Part shown: one piece after another, positions 9,519 to 21,800 of the stretch
How positions within the stretch are numbered: position 1 is the first letter of the stretch
How the letters are laid out: every line of letters starts with the position of its first letter
Assembly: GCA_008802785.1 (NCBI GenBank)
Contig: VUYT01000040.1
Coordinates: 1 to 64,000, forward strand
Reading direction: 5' to 3'
DNA: 64,000 bases
DNA from: Symmetrospora coprosmae
Lineage: Eukaryota; Basidiomycota; Cystobasidiomycetes; Symmetrosporaceae
The notes under the pieces: model-generated
The model's database searches: none
What the model was told of the DNA's origin: nothing
The model's input: the letters and a program-made list of their open reading frames with translations, nothing else
Translations under genes and position numbers: made by a program

Positions 9519-11928
9519 CTACTTCATCGATAGTTCGTGTGCCCGCGTGGCGCTCTCGAGCGTCTTCTGGGCCCACTGGCGCGCAAAGATAGAAGCCTTG
9601 AGGAACTTCTTCGAGCTGTACTTCTGGTACACGAACCGCTCCTCGAAGTCGGTCGCCGCAATGGCAGAGAGGAGGAAGGATGTGGGCGTGGCGAGCTGAG
9701 CCTCGGTGTACTTGGAATAGTAAATGAATGGCTCGGACTGTGCAGCATGATCGTTAGCCGATGTTCATCACAATGGGGACAGGGGCACCCACCCAATCAC
9801 CACCGAGCATCTTTCGGGCGAGGTACATGCCGACGGCAGCAATCATGCTGGGCTTGGCTCGGAGGAAGCGGTGGTCAAGGAGCGTGACCTCCATGAGGAA
9901 CTTCGACAGCGTCCTCGTCTGGATGTCGTAGTCGTCGGCCTTGCTAATCCTGCGGACCCACGAGTACGGCGAGCAATACGTCGAGATCTTGAAGTCGAGG
10001 GACTGCGGGCAGGAAGCCAGTCAGACACAGCAGGCATGACGCGAGACGAAGAAAGCTCACCGCCAGGATGATACGCTCTCCCTTGAGGATCTCCTCCCGA
10101 GAGTAGTTGTTCTCGGTCATGTAGACAAACTCGTCGACCGAGGGCGCCATGATCTCCTCGTACTTTGCAGCGACGAACATGGCCGTGATGCCGACGAGCT
10201 GAAGCTTGACGAGCGAGACGATCCGGTTGCTCAGGAAGCGGTCGACGAGGTTGATGGTGATCCACAGCGTCTCTGGCAGCATGTGGTAGCGCATGTGCAC
10301 CTGGAGCAGCCAGTCAATGAGTGTCGAGCGCATCGGCCATTCAATCTCGGTCTGCGAGTCCATGTAGTTCGGGTTCGGCATCGATTCGAGCTGCGAGGGG
10401 TAGACTGGATTAGCGGCTGGACAGACGGCGCGAAGATACGAAACCCACCTCCAGCTCCTCCATGTAGTCGAAGATCTCATCAGCGTACTCGGCGACCATG
10501 GACGTGTCCCACACGTCGAGCTCCTCCTTGTAGTCCTTCTGCACCTCGAGGACACGCTGCTCTGCCTCCCTCTGCACCGTCTGCCTGAGCGCAAGCCAGT
10601 CCTCCGGGTCTCGCTCGCGAGACATCTTGGACGCCGATCCTGCCGCAGCCGTTGAGGCCACGCGCTTCCTGCTCTGCTTGTTGTCGACCTGCATGGCCGA
10701 CTCGACAGCGGGCTTGGCGGCATCCTCAAAGTGCTGGTCGAGGTCGAGCTCAAACGTCTCAGCTGACGAGTTGTCGTGGTGCGTCTGAACATCCATCAGC
10801 GACTCGGCCGCAGACGGGATGGCAGCAGCCTCGTTGCCCTGCAGGTCGATGCCGAGGCCATCCTGCGGCGCAACCTGCTCGAACGAGTCCCCCTCGACGA
10901 CAGTGTCGAGAAGCTCCTCCTGCTGCTGACCATCCTGCTGAGCATTCCAATTGCCTGTCCCGATTCGCGGGGCGTTGGGTGCAAGGGATGCAGTGTTGTC
11001 CGAGGCAGTTCTGCTTCGGCGGTGCGCGCCAGCGGCAGTCTCGGTAGCAGAGTGGAGAGACGTGTGCGAGGACTTTTGAGAAATGACAGAGTGACGCGAG
11101 GCATTCGAGGCGGTGCGTGAGTGGGCAGTCGAAGCGGTGGCGGCGGCAGAGTTGGAGACGGCAGAGACGGACTTTGGTGCGAGTGGCTTGGAGGAAAGGG
11201 TGGCGGACGAAGAAGTGTTTGAGCGGACGTGGACGCTGCCAATCTTGGAATCCTTGTCCTTGCCGCCTGCACGCTGGTCGAGCTGCTGCAGAAGAGATTA
11301 GGAAGGTTTAGTACTGGGGAGGAGGGTGGGACAACCAGCAGAAAAGCACCAACCTTGGTGGCATTGCTCAGATCACCGAGAACCCGACGAGGTCCACCAG
11401 TTGCTGCCTTGCCATCCTTGCCAGTCGCATTCTCCTTCCCTGGAGCGGCTGCAGCAGCCGTTGTGCCTTTTCCCTTGCCAGTGAGGCCAGTGGCGGTCGA
11501 GTTGTTCAGGACGGCCGAGCTGGACGAGACGCGGGCGAGCATGCTCGAAGGCCGCGAGAAGCTTCCAGCTGCAGCACTGCTGGTTGCTCCAGTGGTGGAG
11601 AGGACCGTCTCGTCGACGCTCATCGACTTGGATAGGGGAGCTCGGGATGCTCGTCGCGCTCGAGGCTGCGGGCCACGGGCCCCGACGACGGCAGAAGCAG
11701 GCGACGAGGATGTGGTGGAGGACAAAGAAGGAGCGGCAGAGGGTTGGATGGAACCCAGATGAGCTCCGAACAGCATTCTCATGTCTGTCTCCTGTCTGCT
11801 CCTCCTACCCTTGCAGAGGGAGGAGCAGACCAGATCACTCTCGCTCGTCCGCCCCTCGGCTCGGACACACTCACCTTTGCGATCCCGACACCGGCGCCGC
11901 TCTGTTGTTGTTGTTGTGCTGAAGCCAT
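9519..11928 (-). CDS. B-type mitotic cyclin
   Basis: Six exons on the minus strand: 11928-11875, 11791-11354, 11285-10449, 10390-10061, 10002-9793 and 9737-9519; 695 aa. The long N-terminus is Ser/Ala-rich and carries two APC/C degrons: KEN at about residues 137-139 and a destruction box RRVLGDLSN at about 153-161, both typical of B cyclins. The cyclin N-box begins near residue 460 with MRSTLIDWLLQVH and LETLWITINLVDRFLS-type sequence, followed by KYEEI and the C-terminal cyclin fold ending HELSMK. It would bind and activate CDK1 and be destroyed at mitotic exit. Length is typical for a fungal B cyclin with an extended tail. Exon 3 begins at a tandem CAGCAG acceptor, which could give two isoforms differing by one Gln. 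Confidence 0.92.
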
Positions 11929-12524
11929 GACACTGTAATCCGACAGCCTAGCCCTGTGCTGATCTAACTGGTTGCAGATGGGACTGGGTCGCGCTGGTCG
12001 CTGGGCTGGCAGGCTGAAGCGGGAACAACAAACGTCGGCGGGGAGGGCGGGGGCGGCCGCCGACGGGAGAACCGACGAATGGGCGAAGGATGCAGACAGG
12101 CAGCGGGACGACTGGTATGGCTGGCTCGGACTGCTCGACTGTACCCGCTCTGACTGCTGTCAAATGCGAAGGAGAAGGGTGGGAGGCAAGGGTGGAAGGG
12201 AGGGAGAAGGGAGAAGGGGGGAGGAGAGCTTCAACATCCACACGCCAAAAACAAGGAGGCACGTGACTTGGTACGACGACCTTTCGGAGATGAGGTCAGA
12301 GGGAGGCGAAGGGAGCTCGCAATGGGCAGTGGACACCATCTGTGTGGTCCGTCTTCACTGCGCGAGAGACGGCTGCTTGGTGCCCGACTACGTCTGGGCA
12401 ATGAGGATGGCCTCTTCAGCCCGCCCCAGATCCGGACCGCCCGTACATCTGGGACTTGCAACAGCCTCAACTGGACCGTGTGCAGGCAATGGATACATCT
12501 GACAGACTGGCACTCGTGACACTC
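11929..12524. promoter_or_regulatory. Cyclin upstream region / ARPC2 3' flank
   Basis: This 596-base stretch lies between the cyclin start and the ARPC2 stop. A 176-codon open frame on the plus strand here is rich in Gly/Arg and has no recognisable motif, so I treat it as chance in GC-rich DNA. No clear promoter element identified. Confidence 0.35.
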
Positions 12525-13841
12525 CTAGCTACGGACAAAGCTCCTCCCGCTCGCCGTCTTCTTCTCCTTCTCGGCCACCTCGGGCTTTGCTCGGTTCAGC
12601 ACCTTGAGGAACTCGGCAACCCGCGCTCGCATCCGGCTGTGCATGTAGGCCTTTGAGCACTTGATGTGGTAGTGCAGGTAGTCGCGGAAGAGCTGAATCT
12701 GCGAGATGGTCTTTGCTGCCGTTGCTGGGTGGGCAAAGTGTCGCGGAAAGAGGACTGCAGCAGGCGGTGGGTGTGAGCATAGCGCAGGAATCTACGCATG
12801 TTAGCGAGAGAGAGAGAGAGAAGCTAGACCCACCGAACGTCACGTATCCGACATTCTCGTCGCTACTCAGGCCAGAGATGTGCCGGATCTCGCTCGGCGG
12901 CTCTCGGTTGCTGTACAGCACCTGCGGAGCGCTCTGCAGACTCGGCAAACGTCTCGCATCGTAGAATTCTTGCAGGAACACCTTGCCAAAGATCCGGTCC
13001 GTCTCCTCCTGGAAGACAGTGCTAAAGATGACTGTCACTCGGTCGTCCGATGGGATGACATAGATGGCCTCGTTCTCGCTGTTGGCGGGGTTGGAATGTC
13101 GCCAACGAGAGCAGGACTCAGTTCGGGCACACGCATAAGACAGAGTACGCTGGGAGGATGCGGCACACGCACCGGTAGTGCACGGTCATGAGGTGCTCGG
13201 ACGGGCGGGCTGTGCCGTCCTCGTTCTTGGGTGCCGTCTCGCCGGCCTGCTCTAGCTGCTTCTGCAGGTCGAAGGCGCGCTCAAATGGTGCAGCGAGAGC
13301 GTTCCTGCATCGATGCAATCATAGAAGCAGCCTACGTCAGCATGCTATCCTAGCCTGCCCGGTCTCCGCAGTTGCCATGCGCGATAACCTCGCAGGCAAC
13401 GCTCGCATTGCCTGAGAGGGCGCCAACTGCACGCAAGCACACCCACCTCTTGAGCATGCTGAGCTTGCGGATAGCCTCCCTCGCCTCCTCCACTGGCAGT
13501 GCCCCAAGCCCTTCTGGGCCAATGTCGAATCGCAGCGTGACGTCCCAGCTGAGCACGCTCCCGTCCGACCTGAGCGTGTTCCCCTCGGCCTCTGCCTGGA
13601 GGTAGTCGCCGTACTCGCGGCGGAGCGAGTCGAGCGCGCCGTACGCCACGACCTCGTCCCAGCACGCCTTGCGCATCCCCATCGAGAGCAGCACAATGCC
13701 CCGGTTCCCCTTCTCCGGCGTGCTCAGCCGGTACGCCACGCTGTCAAAGTCGACAAACAGCTGGTCCATCGACCCGGGCTTGTCGAGCTTCTCGAGCAGC
13801 AGCGACTGGATCAGAGTGTTGGTGTCCTCGAGGAGAATCAT
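12525..13841 (-). CDS. ARC35: ARP2/3 complex 34 kDa subunit (ARPC2)
   Basis: Four exons on the minus strand: 13841-13447, 13304-13173, 13078-12834 and 12754-12525; 333 aa. The protein starts [18 protein letters not shown] and contains the family blocks [45 protein letters not shown], and [20 protein letters not shown] followed by FLKVLNRA, all in the order seen in human ARPC2. With ARPC4 this subunit forms the core that contacts the mother actin filament during branched nucleation, in cortical actin patches. The length is close to the usual 300-340. A GA repeat lies in intron 3, forming part of its pyrimidine tract on the coding strand. The gene is divergent from the ArAE-type gene 507 bases away. 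Confidence 0.94.
12805..12821. repeat. (GA)n microsatellite in ARPC2 intron 3
   Basis: A run of GA dinucleotides within intron 3 (12755-12833). On the coding strand it is a CT run and lies near the donor side. Confidence 0.7.
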
Positions 13842-14348
13842 GACGGTGGAGGGATGTGATTGGGGTGGGGCGGTGATGCGAGAGCAGAGCGAAGCGGGGC
13901 GGCAGCCGTGCCTGGAGGCGACGGCGAGCTCTCTTCACCTGCTCGACGCGGGTCTGCCTTCGCACAACTGACTATACCAGTACAGCTGCTTAACTTGCAA
14001 GTCTTCGAGCAGGACAACTACATCTCAAAAGCTCGGGCTTTTCTTCCTGTGCCAGATTGTGCCTTACATCGCTTGAGCGCGACCGACGAGCTTCGACTGA
14101 TGAGACAGCTGCGACAGGGTCTCTTGAGCAAGTGCACAAAGAAGAGAGCGCTCACACCCCTTTCTGGCGTACTCATGAGCAAACACGGTCGCTATGATGG
14201 ACTCCAAGGCTGACTTCCGGACCCTTATGTGTCTCGCACGTCGTGCTCCCTTTATGCCGGCTGGCCACTGTGCCTGCGCTGATGCTGATGCCCGTTTCGC
14301 GTTGCGTACAGCCTTCGCTCTCAACTGACCTAGTATATTTCATCGACC
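13842..14348. promoter_or_regulatory. Divergent promoter region of ARPC2 and ArAE-type gene
   Basis: This 507-base stretch separates two divergently transcribed genes and must hold both promoters. No convincing ORF, TATA box or repeat is evident. Confidence 0.45.
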
Positions 14349-17300
14349 ATGGATAGCAGCGACGAAAAGCCATTCTCGATGCCCGGTGGGCACGAGGGCC
14401 GCACTCGCGCTCGCTACGAGCCTATCGAACCGCCTACCTACAAGTCCGAGCTGCCAGCCGTACCACCTGTTGGGTCGACACAACGCGCATCGGTGCATCC
14501 ACTCTACGCGCTTTTCAAGCGGCTCACTCCCTCGACGCTTTCCATCCTCCTCTGCACGACCCTCGTCGTCATCCGCCCAGTCGCCTTCATGTCAGGCATC
14601 GCAGATCACACCCTCCTGATGCCAGTCATGTATATTCTCTGCTTTCATTCGCTCGGCAACCCCGTCGGCAAGCACATCCAGCAGACGCTCATGGGCATCG
14701 CGGGAGCGGGAGTTGGCATTGGCTGGTCGGCCGTTGCAGTACAGCTGAGCTGTGTCGCGAACCGCAGGACAACCATCGCCGAGCCGATCGAGAGCAGGCT
14801 CATCCCCGCACTTTTCCTCGCAGCACTCGCTTTCGTTTCTGCCTACCTGCGTTCGCGGTTTCCTATTACAAACGCGGCTGGCCTGCTGGCCGTCTTTACG
14901 TGTCTTTGGTTTACATCATCCACGGTGTCCGAAACGCAGGTGAGCTGAAACACACCAGAAGCGCAATGCGCAATGAAAATTATGCTGATAAGGCGATCAT
15001 CTAGATCGAAGTCGCCCCTTTCCTCTGCATGCTGTACGCGGCACTCCTCGCTGCGGGCGTCTCGCTCATAACAGTGCTGGTAGCTTTCCCAGCAACCGCC
15101 AACGGTCTGCTGGCGAACAAGCTCTGCGACACTCTCGGCACTTCCTCCGAGCTGCTGCTTGCCAGTCTCCACCTCTACCAGGTTGACATCCGCAAAACAC
15201 CCGAAGATCTGCAGAAGCTCAAAGAGCAGGTCTCAAGCTTGCGCAAAAAGTTCGCTAGTCAGGTCGCACAGCTGCGTCCGGCGTACGAGGAGGCAAAGTA
15301 CGAGATCACATATTCTCGCTTCCCGATGCAGCGGTATGATGCTCTCATCGCTGGGTGCCAGAAGCTGGAGAACCTCCTCGTTTCGCGCACCGGTCTCACA
15401 ACGACCGAGTCGATCCCTCGCGAAAGGCATAACCCGAATGATCTGCGCAGTCTAGTTGACGAGCTCGGCACGATTCATCTTGCGTGTATCAACCACGTCC
15501 GGACGAAGGTCGCCAAATCGACTAGCCTTGGCAAGATCCTCAGCGTCAGCCTCGGTAGACGAGCCACCGACGATGTTGGCAAGCTCAATGCTGCTATCGA
15601 GGATGCCGTTGCGGAGCTCAAGGATAGCGTCGTCGAAGCAATGGACTCGGCTCTTCGCACGACAGATTACGAAGACGATGATCATACGCGGCTCTTTCAG
15701 GCTAATGTGAGTCCCGCACCAGGACAAACCTCCAGCTTTACTTACATTCAGGAAGGTCGACAGGCCTTCCGGGACTGCTTCTTCTTGACATCCCTTGTTG
15801 AGCTGTCTGGCGACATTAGCCAGCTGTTGCTCGAGGCTGAAGGCCTGCCAGAGCCGGGCGACGGCTCGAGCCGGCGCTTCTGGTTCCCGGCCCTCTCGAT
15901 GGCACTCTTTGCGTCGAAACAGGGTGAAACCGACAATGTGCTCGATGCCGGAGGTTCGTCTCGGGCACCGAGTTGGCAGAGAAAGATGACAAGCTCACGG
16001 TGCGCATTCCCTCCACCACAGACGCAATGGAGGAAGACGACCCGGAGCAAGAGCGGCAGCATCTCAAGCAGATCACAGCCACAATTGAGCTCAGGAACGC
16101 CATGCTTCCGCTCTTCTCGGCGTATCAACCGCGGGAGAGGCTACGAGATCGCTTCTTCACACGCACATATCACGTCGAGCTGGTTCGCGCGGCATTCACA
16201 CGGCTGCATGCATGGATCAGGAGCCCCAAAATGTACGCCCGCAGAATCAAGCTCCATGAGCTTGCCGACAAGATGCGCCATTCGCGGCACCTCAAGTACG
16301 GCGTCAAGTGCTCCTTAGGCATCTCCCTTCTCACCATTCCAGGTCATTTCCCGACCGACTCGCCTGGCTATCGATGGTTCCAGGCAACAAGGGGCCCATG
16401 GATCGTCACAGCCTTCCTATACTGCTTACAGACCACCACTGCGGCGACATACCGTGATACGCTCTGGAGGACGGTCAGTCGTTTGTAAGCGGATCTAGGC
16501 ACGGTAGGTAACGACTGACCGATGATGCGCTCATTCTGAAACAGTTCGGCACCATCCTCGGAGCTACATGGGGCATCGTCGGCTCAAAAATCACGCAGAA
16601 CAATCCGTATGGCATCGTCGCTGTCATGACTCTGCAAGCGCTAAGCTCCAACTACCTGATCATCAAGATGCCATCCAGCGCGGGTCTCGGTACTGTTTGG
16701 TTAGTGGAAAGACAGCCAATGTACACGCGTCAAGAGACTGCAACTGACCAAAGTTGCACACACGAATACAGCCAGCTGACTGCGCCGGCCATCCTCCTTC
16801 TACCGTACCTGGACCTTCCGTACAATACTGTCGTCAAGCTTGGCCTTCTTCGAGCGCAGGATGTGGAGCTGGGCATCGTAGCCGCCCTGCTGTTGAACAT
16901 CACCCTCTGGCCGTATCATGCAAGGGTCCAACTTGTCGTCACTTGCGCGAAGGTGAGGCTTGAGCGGTGACTGCTGTCAGCAGACCCACCGCTGACCGCC
17001 TCACTGCGTGGGCCTGCAGGTGGTCGACAAGCTCACAAAGCTATACCTATCGATGTCGAAGTGAGCGGGCTGTACATCAAAGGTGTGCCAATGGCTTTGA
17101 ACTAATATTCCTCGCGTCCACTCTAGACAACTTTTGCAGAAGACCTACGACCTCAACGACGACACGTTGGCGCGATATGAAGCGCTGGAGAATGTATCAA
17201 GAGTAAGTACCGCTAAAAGCAGAGTTCGTCTAATTTGATGCCAAGCTAACGTTATCGGTACAGGCTGCGCTCGGTCGAGCTTCTAACCTCTGCTCAGTCC

Positions 17301-18104
17301 TGCATCTAGAACTCTCTCTCATGCCCAAGCCTGTCGCGAAGTACCGCGCTCTCATCGCCAATCTGGAGCAGCTATTGAACCTCTTTTCCGGGCTCAAAGC
17401 AATTCGTCATCATGTTCCACGAAAGGTTACGGTAACGGACGTAGTGGCCGAGAGGACGGAGCTGGTGCGTATTGCTTTCGAGGTCTTGAGATCCCTGCAC
17501 CGGCTGATGGAGTATGCATGTGCTCGCAAAGACAAGCGCTATGCTCATATCGCTCCTGGCGGTCTCGCACTCGCTATCGTCGAAGGCGCCAGTGCCGCAA
17601 TTCCTGCCAGCTTCACGCGTGGCTCTCGAGGCGCTGATAGCTGCTATCGAGAGTCACGTCGAGTGTGCACTGATACCTCTCCCGGACAGCATCGGTCGTT
17701 CGCAAGCCAGCACATCCGCCACACTCGTGGCATCTCTGCCTGGCGTTGTGCCGCCTATATTTACTTCGACCGTCAAGGCGTCGTCAATGTTCCCCGGTCC
17801 GTCTTCGTCAATGTCGTCTCGATGCCCAACGCCCACCGGAGGAGGTGGTGACAGGAGCTTGAGGCAGATGGGCTTTGACTTTGCCTTTGCGCTGGCGGAG
17901 TACCAGGCCATTAGCGAGGCAGTCGACCTTCTGGAGAACTGCAACGAAGTCTGTGCAGAACTGTTCGGCAAGGCGACGTTCATCGAGCAGGAGGACATGG
18001 AACACCGACTCTCGCTCGTGCGCAGCTTTGCGAACACGCCTGTCCTGGCTAGAACGCCCACGACCAGATCTGCGCGGCCTTCCATGGTGCTGCATCGAGA
18101 GTAG
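14349..18104 (+). CDS. ArAE/FUSC-type membrane protein (BRE4-like putative transporter)
   Basis: Ten exons: 14349-14939, 15005-15706, 15752-15923, 15980-16473, 16545-16699, 16772-16952, 17020-17060, 17127-17202, 17264-17464 and 17532-18104; 1061 aa. An N-terminal hydrophobic bundle of about six segments (from residue 60) is followed by a long helical cytosolic region. A second bundle contains GYRWFQATRGPWIVT and FGTILGATWGIVGS, and a C-terminal domain carries PVPQFLPASRVALEAL. This order fits the fungal ER/vacuolar aromatic-acid-exporter-like family that includes yeast Bre4. Substrate is unknown. The third intron (15924-15979, donor GTGAAA) and the ninth (17465-17531, acceptor AAAG) were placed because the frame and the conserved PQFLPASR block require them; they are the weakest joins. 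Two introns (45 and 72 bases) are multiples of three without stops. Confidence 0.82.
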
Positions 18105-18826
18105 TCGTTCTAGAGCTCGCTTCATCAGCAGTAGAGGCCAGACGGAATGATAGACCGTCAGTATGAGAAGTCAAGCACAGTTAGTCACTTCAAGGCGGTG
18201 TCAGTCGCGTATGTATAGATAGATCCGCAGCGCTGCAGACAAATCAGTAACGACACCTGACGAGTGTGAGGAGACTCGCTGCAAGGACATAGGGCCGTCG
18301 GATTTTGAGGCCAGCTGTTTCTCTGTGCAGCCTGGTGGTGACCCTGACAGGGCCAGGACGTCTCTCTGCAAAGTCATGGAAAATCTGCACTGATCTGCGA
18401 GGTGAAGCCGTGCCTGGATGACTGTGCGATGACCTGCGCCGCGCCAAAGCGCACGCGCACGCGGCCGGCCATCGGGAATGACGGAATGAGGGGGATGACG
18501 CGACCCTTCGGATTTAGAGCTCGGTTATCCCCGCCCGCCCAGATTTCAATGACTAAAAAGGAGCCGGCCCTGCTGATGCGCGACGCAGTCACAACAATTC
18601 CCTCAACCTAAGCGACCAGTTGGAGCTTCCTCAATTGCATCTCATCGTCCTGCTTTCTCCTCTCCTTTCCGCTGCCGACATCCCTTCGCCTTCCCTCCTC
18701 CTCCCCTCCCCTGACCGCCGTCCCTTTGCGGCCCAGGCGCGCCACGCAGCCTGCGCCCGTGCTGCCGACGCAAGCAAGCGTGACCGGGCGATTCCCACCT
18801 CGCATAGCGATCTTCAAGCTTCAAAG
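18105..18826 (+). promoter_or_regulatory. Upstream region of PDR transporter 1
   Basis: This 722-base stretch precedes the first PDR gene. It includes a C/T-rich leader (about 18640-18720) and one TGACTAA heptamer at 18550-18556, which matches the T(G/T)ACTAA element used by yeast Yap-type bZIP factors. An in-frame open stretch continues upstream of the chosen ATG but has no conserved residues. Confidence 0.4.
18550..18556. promoter_or_regulatory. Candidate Yap-type bZIP response element
   Basis: TGACTAA lies 270 bases upstream of PDR transporter 1. It matches the yeast Yap1 T(G/T)ACTAA element found in multidrug and oxidative stress promoters. A seven-base match is expected by chance about every few kilobases, so it is only suggestive. 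Confidence 0.25.
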
Positions 18827-21800
18827 ATGTCAGGACTCATGCCCTCAGCGGCTGAGGCACAAATGTACCTGGTCGGCACAGACTCTCAGGAGATGAACGG
18901 CAATACTGCTGCTCGCACGCCAGATTCGCCCATCACTTCCGACTCTGACGAGGATGCCACCACTCTCGCCCCGACACCAGCTCCAGCTGCATCGAGCAGT
19001 GGAGGAGCATCACCGCCAAAGCCTTTGCACGGCACAAAACCGCACAATGATGAGGAAGCCGAGTTGCTCAACCGAGCGCGACCTCGTGCGACCTCGCGTG
19101 CTTCCACCCGCTATATGACTGCAGAGGACGTCACCGAGCTTCACCGACAGCTCTCTCGCGTCAACTCTGGCAGATCTGGCGGAACGAGCGGCAGCGTCTA
19201 CAACCCGGAGTCGGACAACTTTGAGCTCGAGCGATACCTTCAGCAGGTTTTCCGCAAGCGCGAGGAAGCCGGACTCGTCGGACGAGATGCCAGTGTCGTC
19301 TTTGAGGATCTCTGCGTCGACGGCCTGGGATCTGGTGTCACCTTTGGCGAGACGCTGGGAAGCCTCTTCGCCAAGCCGATTGAGCTGCTCCGCAACTTCA
19401 ATGCCGTTCGGCACCCGCCCACCAAGCACATCCTGCAGAACTTCACCGGTGCCATCAAGCCTGGAGAGATGCTGCTCGTCCTAGGACGACCAGGCTCTGG
19501 ATGTTCTTCGCTGCTCAAGACGATTGCCAATCACACCGCATCCTTCAGTGACGTGCGAGGAGAGCGAAGCTACTCGGGCATCACACCAAAGGAGATGCTC
19601 AATCACCACGCCGGAGATCTCGCCTACCTACCCGAGGACGACATCCATCTCCCGGTTCTGACTGTCGATCAGACTCTGTGAGTCGTCGCTGCAGCAATCT
19701 AATCCGCTGGTCAGGCACTGACCGAGTCATTTACATACAGCGACTTTGCCGCACACTCGCGAGTTCCCGCCAAAGCAGGTCGTCTCGGTGACAGGAAGGA
19801 GTATGCCGATACGGTCAAAGCAGTCCTGCTCGCAATCTTCGGACTCCGTGCCACTGTCGACACCAAGGTCGGAAATGACTACGTCCGGGGTATCTCGGGA
19901 GGGCAGCGGAAGCGTGTCAGTATCGCAGAGGCCATGCTCACCCGCGCCCGCATCATGTGCCACGACAATGCTACCCGAGGTCTCGACTCGTCTACGTCGC
20001 TCGAATACGTCCAGTCCCTACGAGTTGCCGCGGACATCACGAAGGTCACGACCGTCGTCTCGCTCTACCAGGCCGGCGAGTCGCTCTGGGAGGAGTTTGA
20101 CAAGGTGCGTTAACCTCATTGCATAATGTGGTCTGGAACCTGCTGACTAAGTTGCGCTTCATTTGTAGGTCTGCCTCATCTACGAGGGACGACAGATCTA
20201 CTTCGGCCCTCGAGAGAAGGCATTCGACTACTTCCACGGACTCGGCTACGAGCCGCAGCCACGACAGACCACGCCTGACTTCCTTTGCGCCATCACGGAC
20301 CCCAAGGCCCGTATCGAGCGAGAGGACTTTGAAGGCAGCCGGCCCAAGACTTCGGAGGACTTTGCTCGTGCTTGGACCGAATCCAAGCTCGGCAAGGCCA
20401 ACCTCAAGGAGGTCGCTGACGTCAAAGCCTCTTTCAGCGAGGAGCACCAGCAGAACTACCGTTCGAGCGCAAAGGCCGAGCGAGTCAAGGGTCTTGGCCG
20501 AAAGGCCAGTGAGAAGGAGGCCGACAAGCACGCCAACCCTTACGTCATCTCGTACTGGCAGCAAACCAAGCTTTGCATTCGCCGTCGAGTGCAGCTCCTC
20601 ATGGGCGACCTGCCATCGTTCCTCATTCCCATCGTCGCATCCGTTATCCAGGCCATCATCATCGGTTCCACCTTCTTCCGCATCACCGAGAGCACGATTG
20701 GATTCTTCAGTCGTGGCGGTGTCATCTTCTTTGCCATTCTATTCAACGCACTCCAGGCTCTTGCCGAGATCACCACCTCCTACGCTCAGCGGCCGATCGT
20801 CGTTCGCCAGAGAGGCTTCGCCATGGTCCACCCGTCGTGTGATGCGCTCGCCCAGACATTGGTCGACCTCATTCCCAAATTCCTCCTCGTCTTGGTCTTT
20901 GACATCATCCTCTATTTCTTCACCAACTTGAGCACCGCTCTGGCCAGCCAATTTTTTGTCTTCCTCCTCTTCACCTATATCACCACTCTCACGATGATTG
21001 CGTTCTTCCGAGCTCTCGCTGCCATCACCAAGGCCGAGAGCACGGCGACGACCATTGGTGGTATCGGTGTTCTGGTCTTCGTCATCTAGTGAGTTGGGTG
21101 CCCATAGTTATCGCGGACTATGCTGACGTTCAATGGCACCCCTCTTCAGCACTGGTTACGCTATTCCTCGACCACAGATGCGCATCTACTTCCAGTGGAT
21201 CTCCTACGCCCACCCCATCTCATTCGCCTTCGAGGCGATGCTGGCAAACGAGTTCAGAACAAGGACGGCTACTCCCTGTGCCAACCTGATTCCCACGAAC
21301 GCACCGTCCGTAGCCAATCAGGTCTGTGCTGTGGCTGGCTCGGTACCCGGCCAGGCCACCGTCAACGCCAACGACTATCTCGCCATCAACAACGGCTACT
21401 ACTGGAGCAATGCATGGCGTAATTTAGGGATCCTTCTGGGCTTCTGGATGTAGGTTTTGAGTTCTGCCTATACCGCTTGCCGGGCTACTTTGCTGATCAT
21501 GATCCTGATCGCGCCCCACAGCTTCTTCCTGATCGTCTTCGCTGTCGGAACCGAGTACCAGGTCGACCTCGGAGCCAAGCCCTCCATCATGCTGTTCAAG
21601 CGCGGCAAGGGCAACAAAGACGTCAAGGCGCTCATCAACGCCAGCGGCTCCGACGAGGAGAAGCTGAACAGCGCTTCCGGACCACGCATTGAGGATCAGC
21701 ACGACGACCAGGCTCAGAACGAGGCAGCAGACCAGCTTGAATCGTCAAGCGATGTCTTCATGTGGAAGGGCGTCACGTACAAGGTGCCGACCAAGGACGG

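Noticed and set aside
11972-12502. 176-codon plus-strand open frame between the cyclin and ARPC2
   Set aside because: Gly/Arg-rich with no motif and no supporting splice structure; expected by chance in GC-rich DNA.
15924-15979. Frameshift in the ArAE-type gene
   Set aside because: A 56-base GT-AG intron restores the frame exactly and sits at a domain boundary, so splicing explains it better than a mutation.
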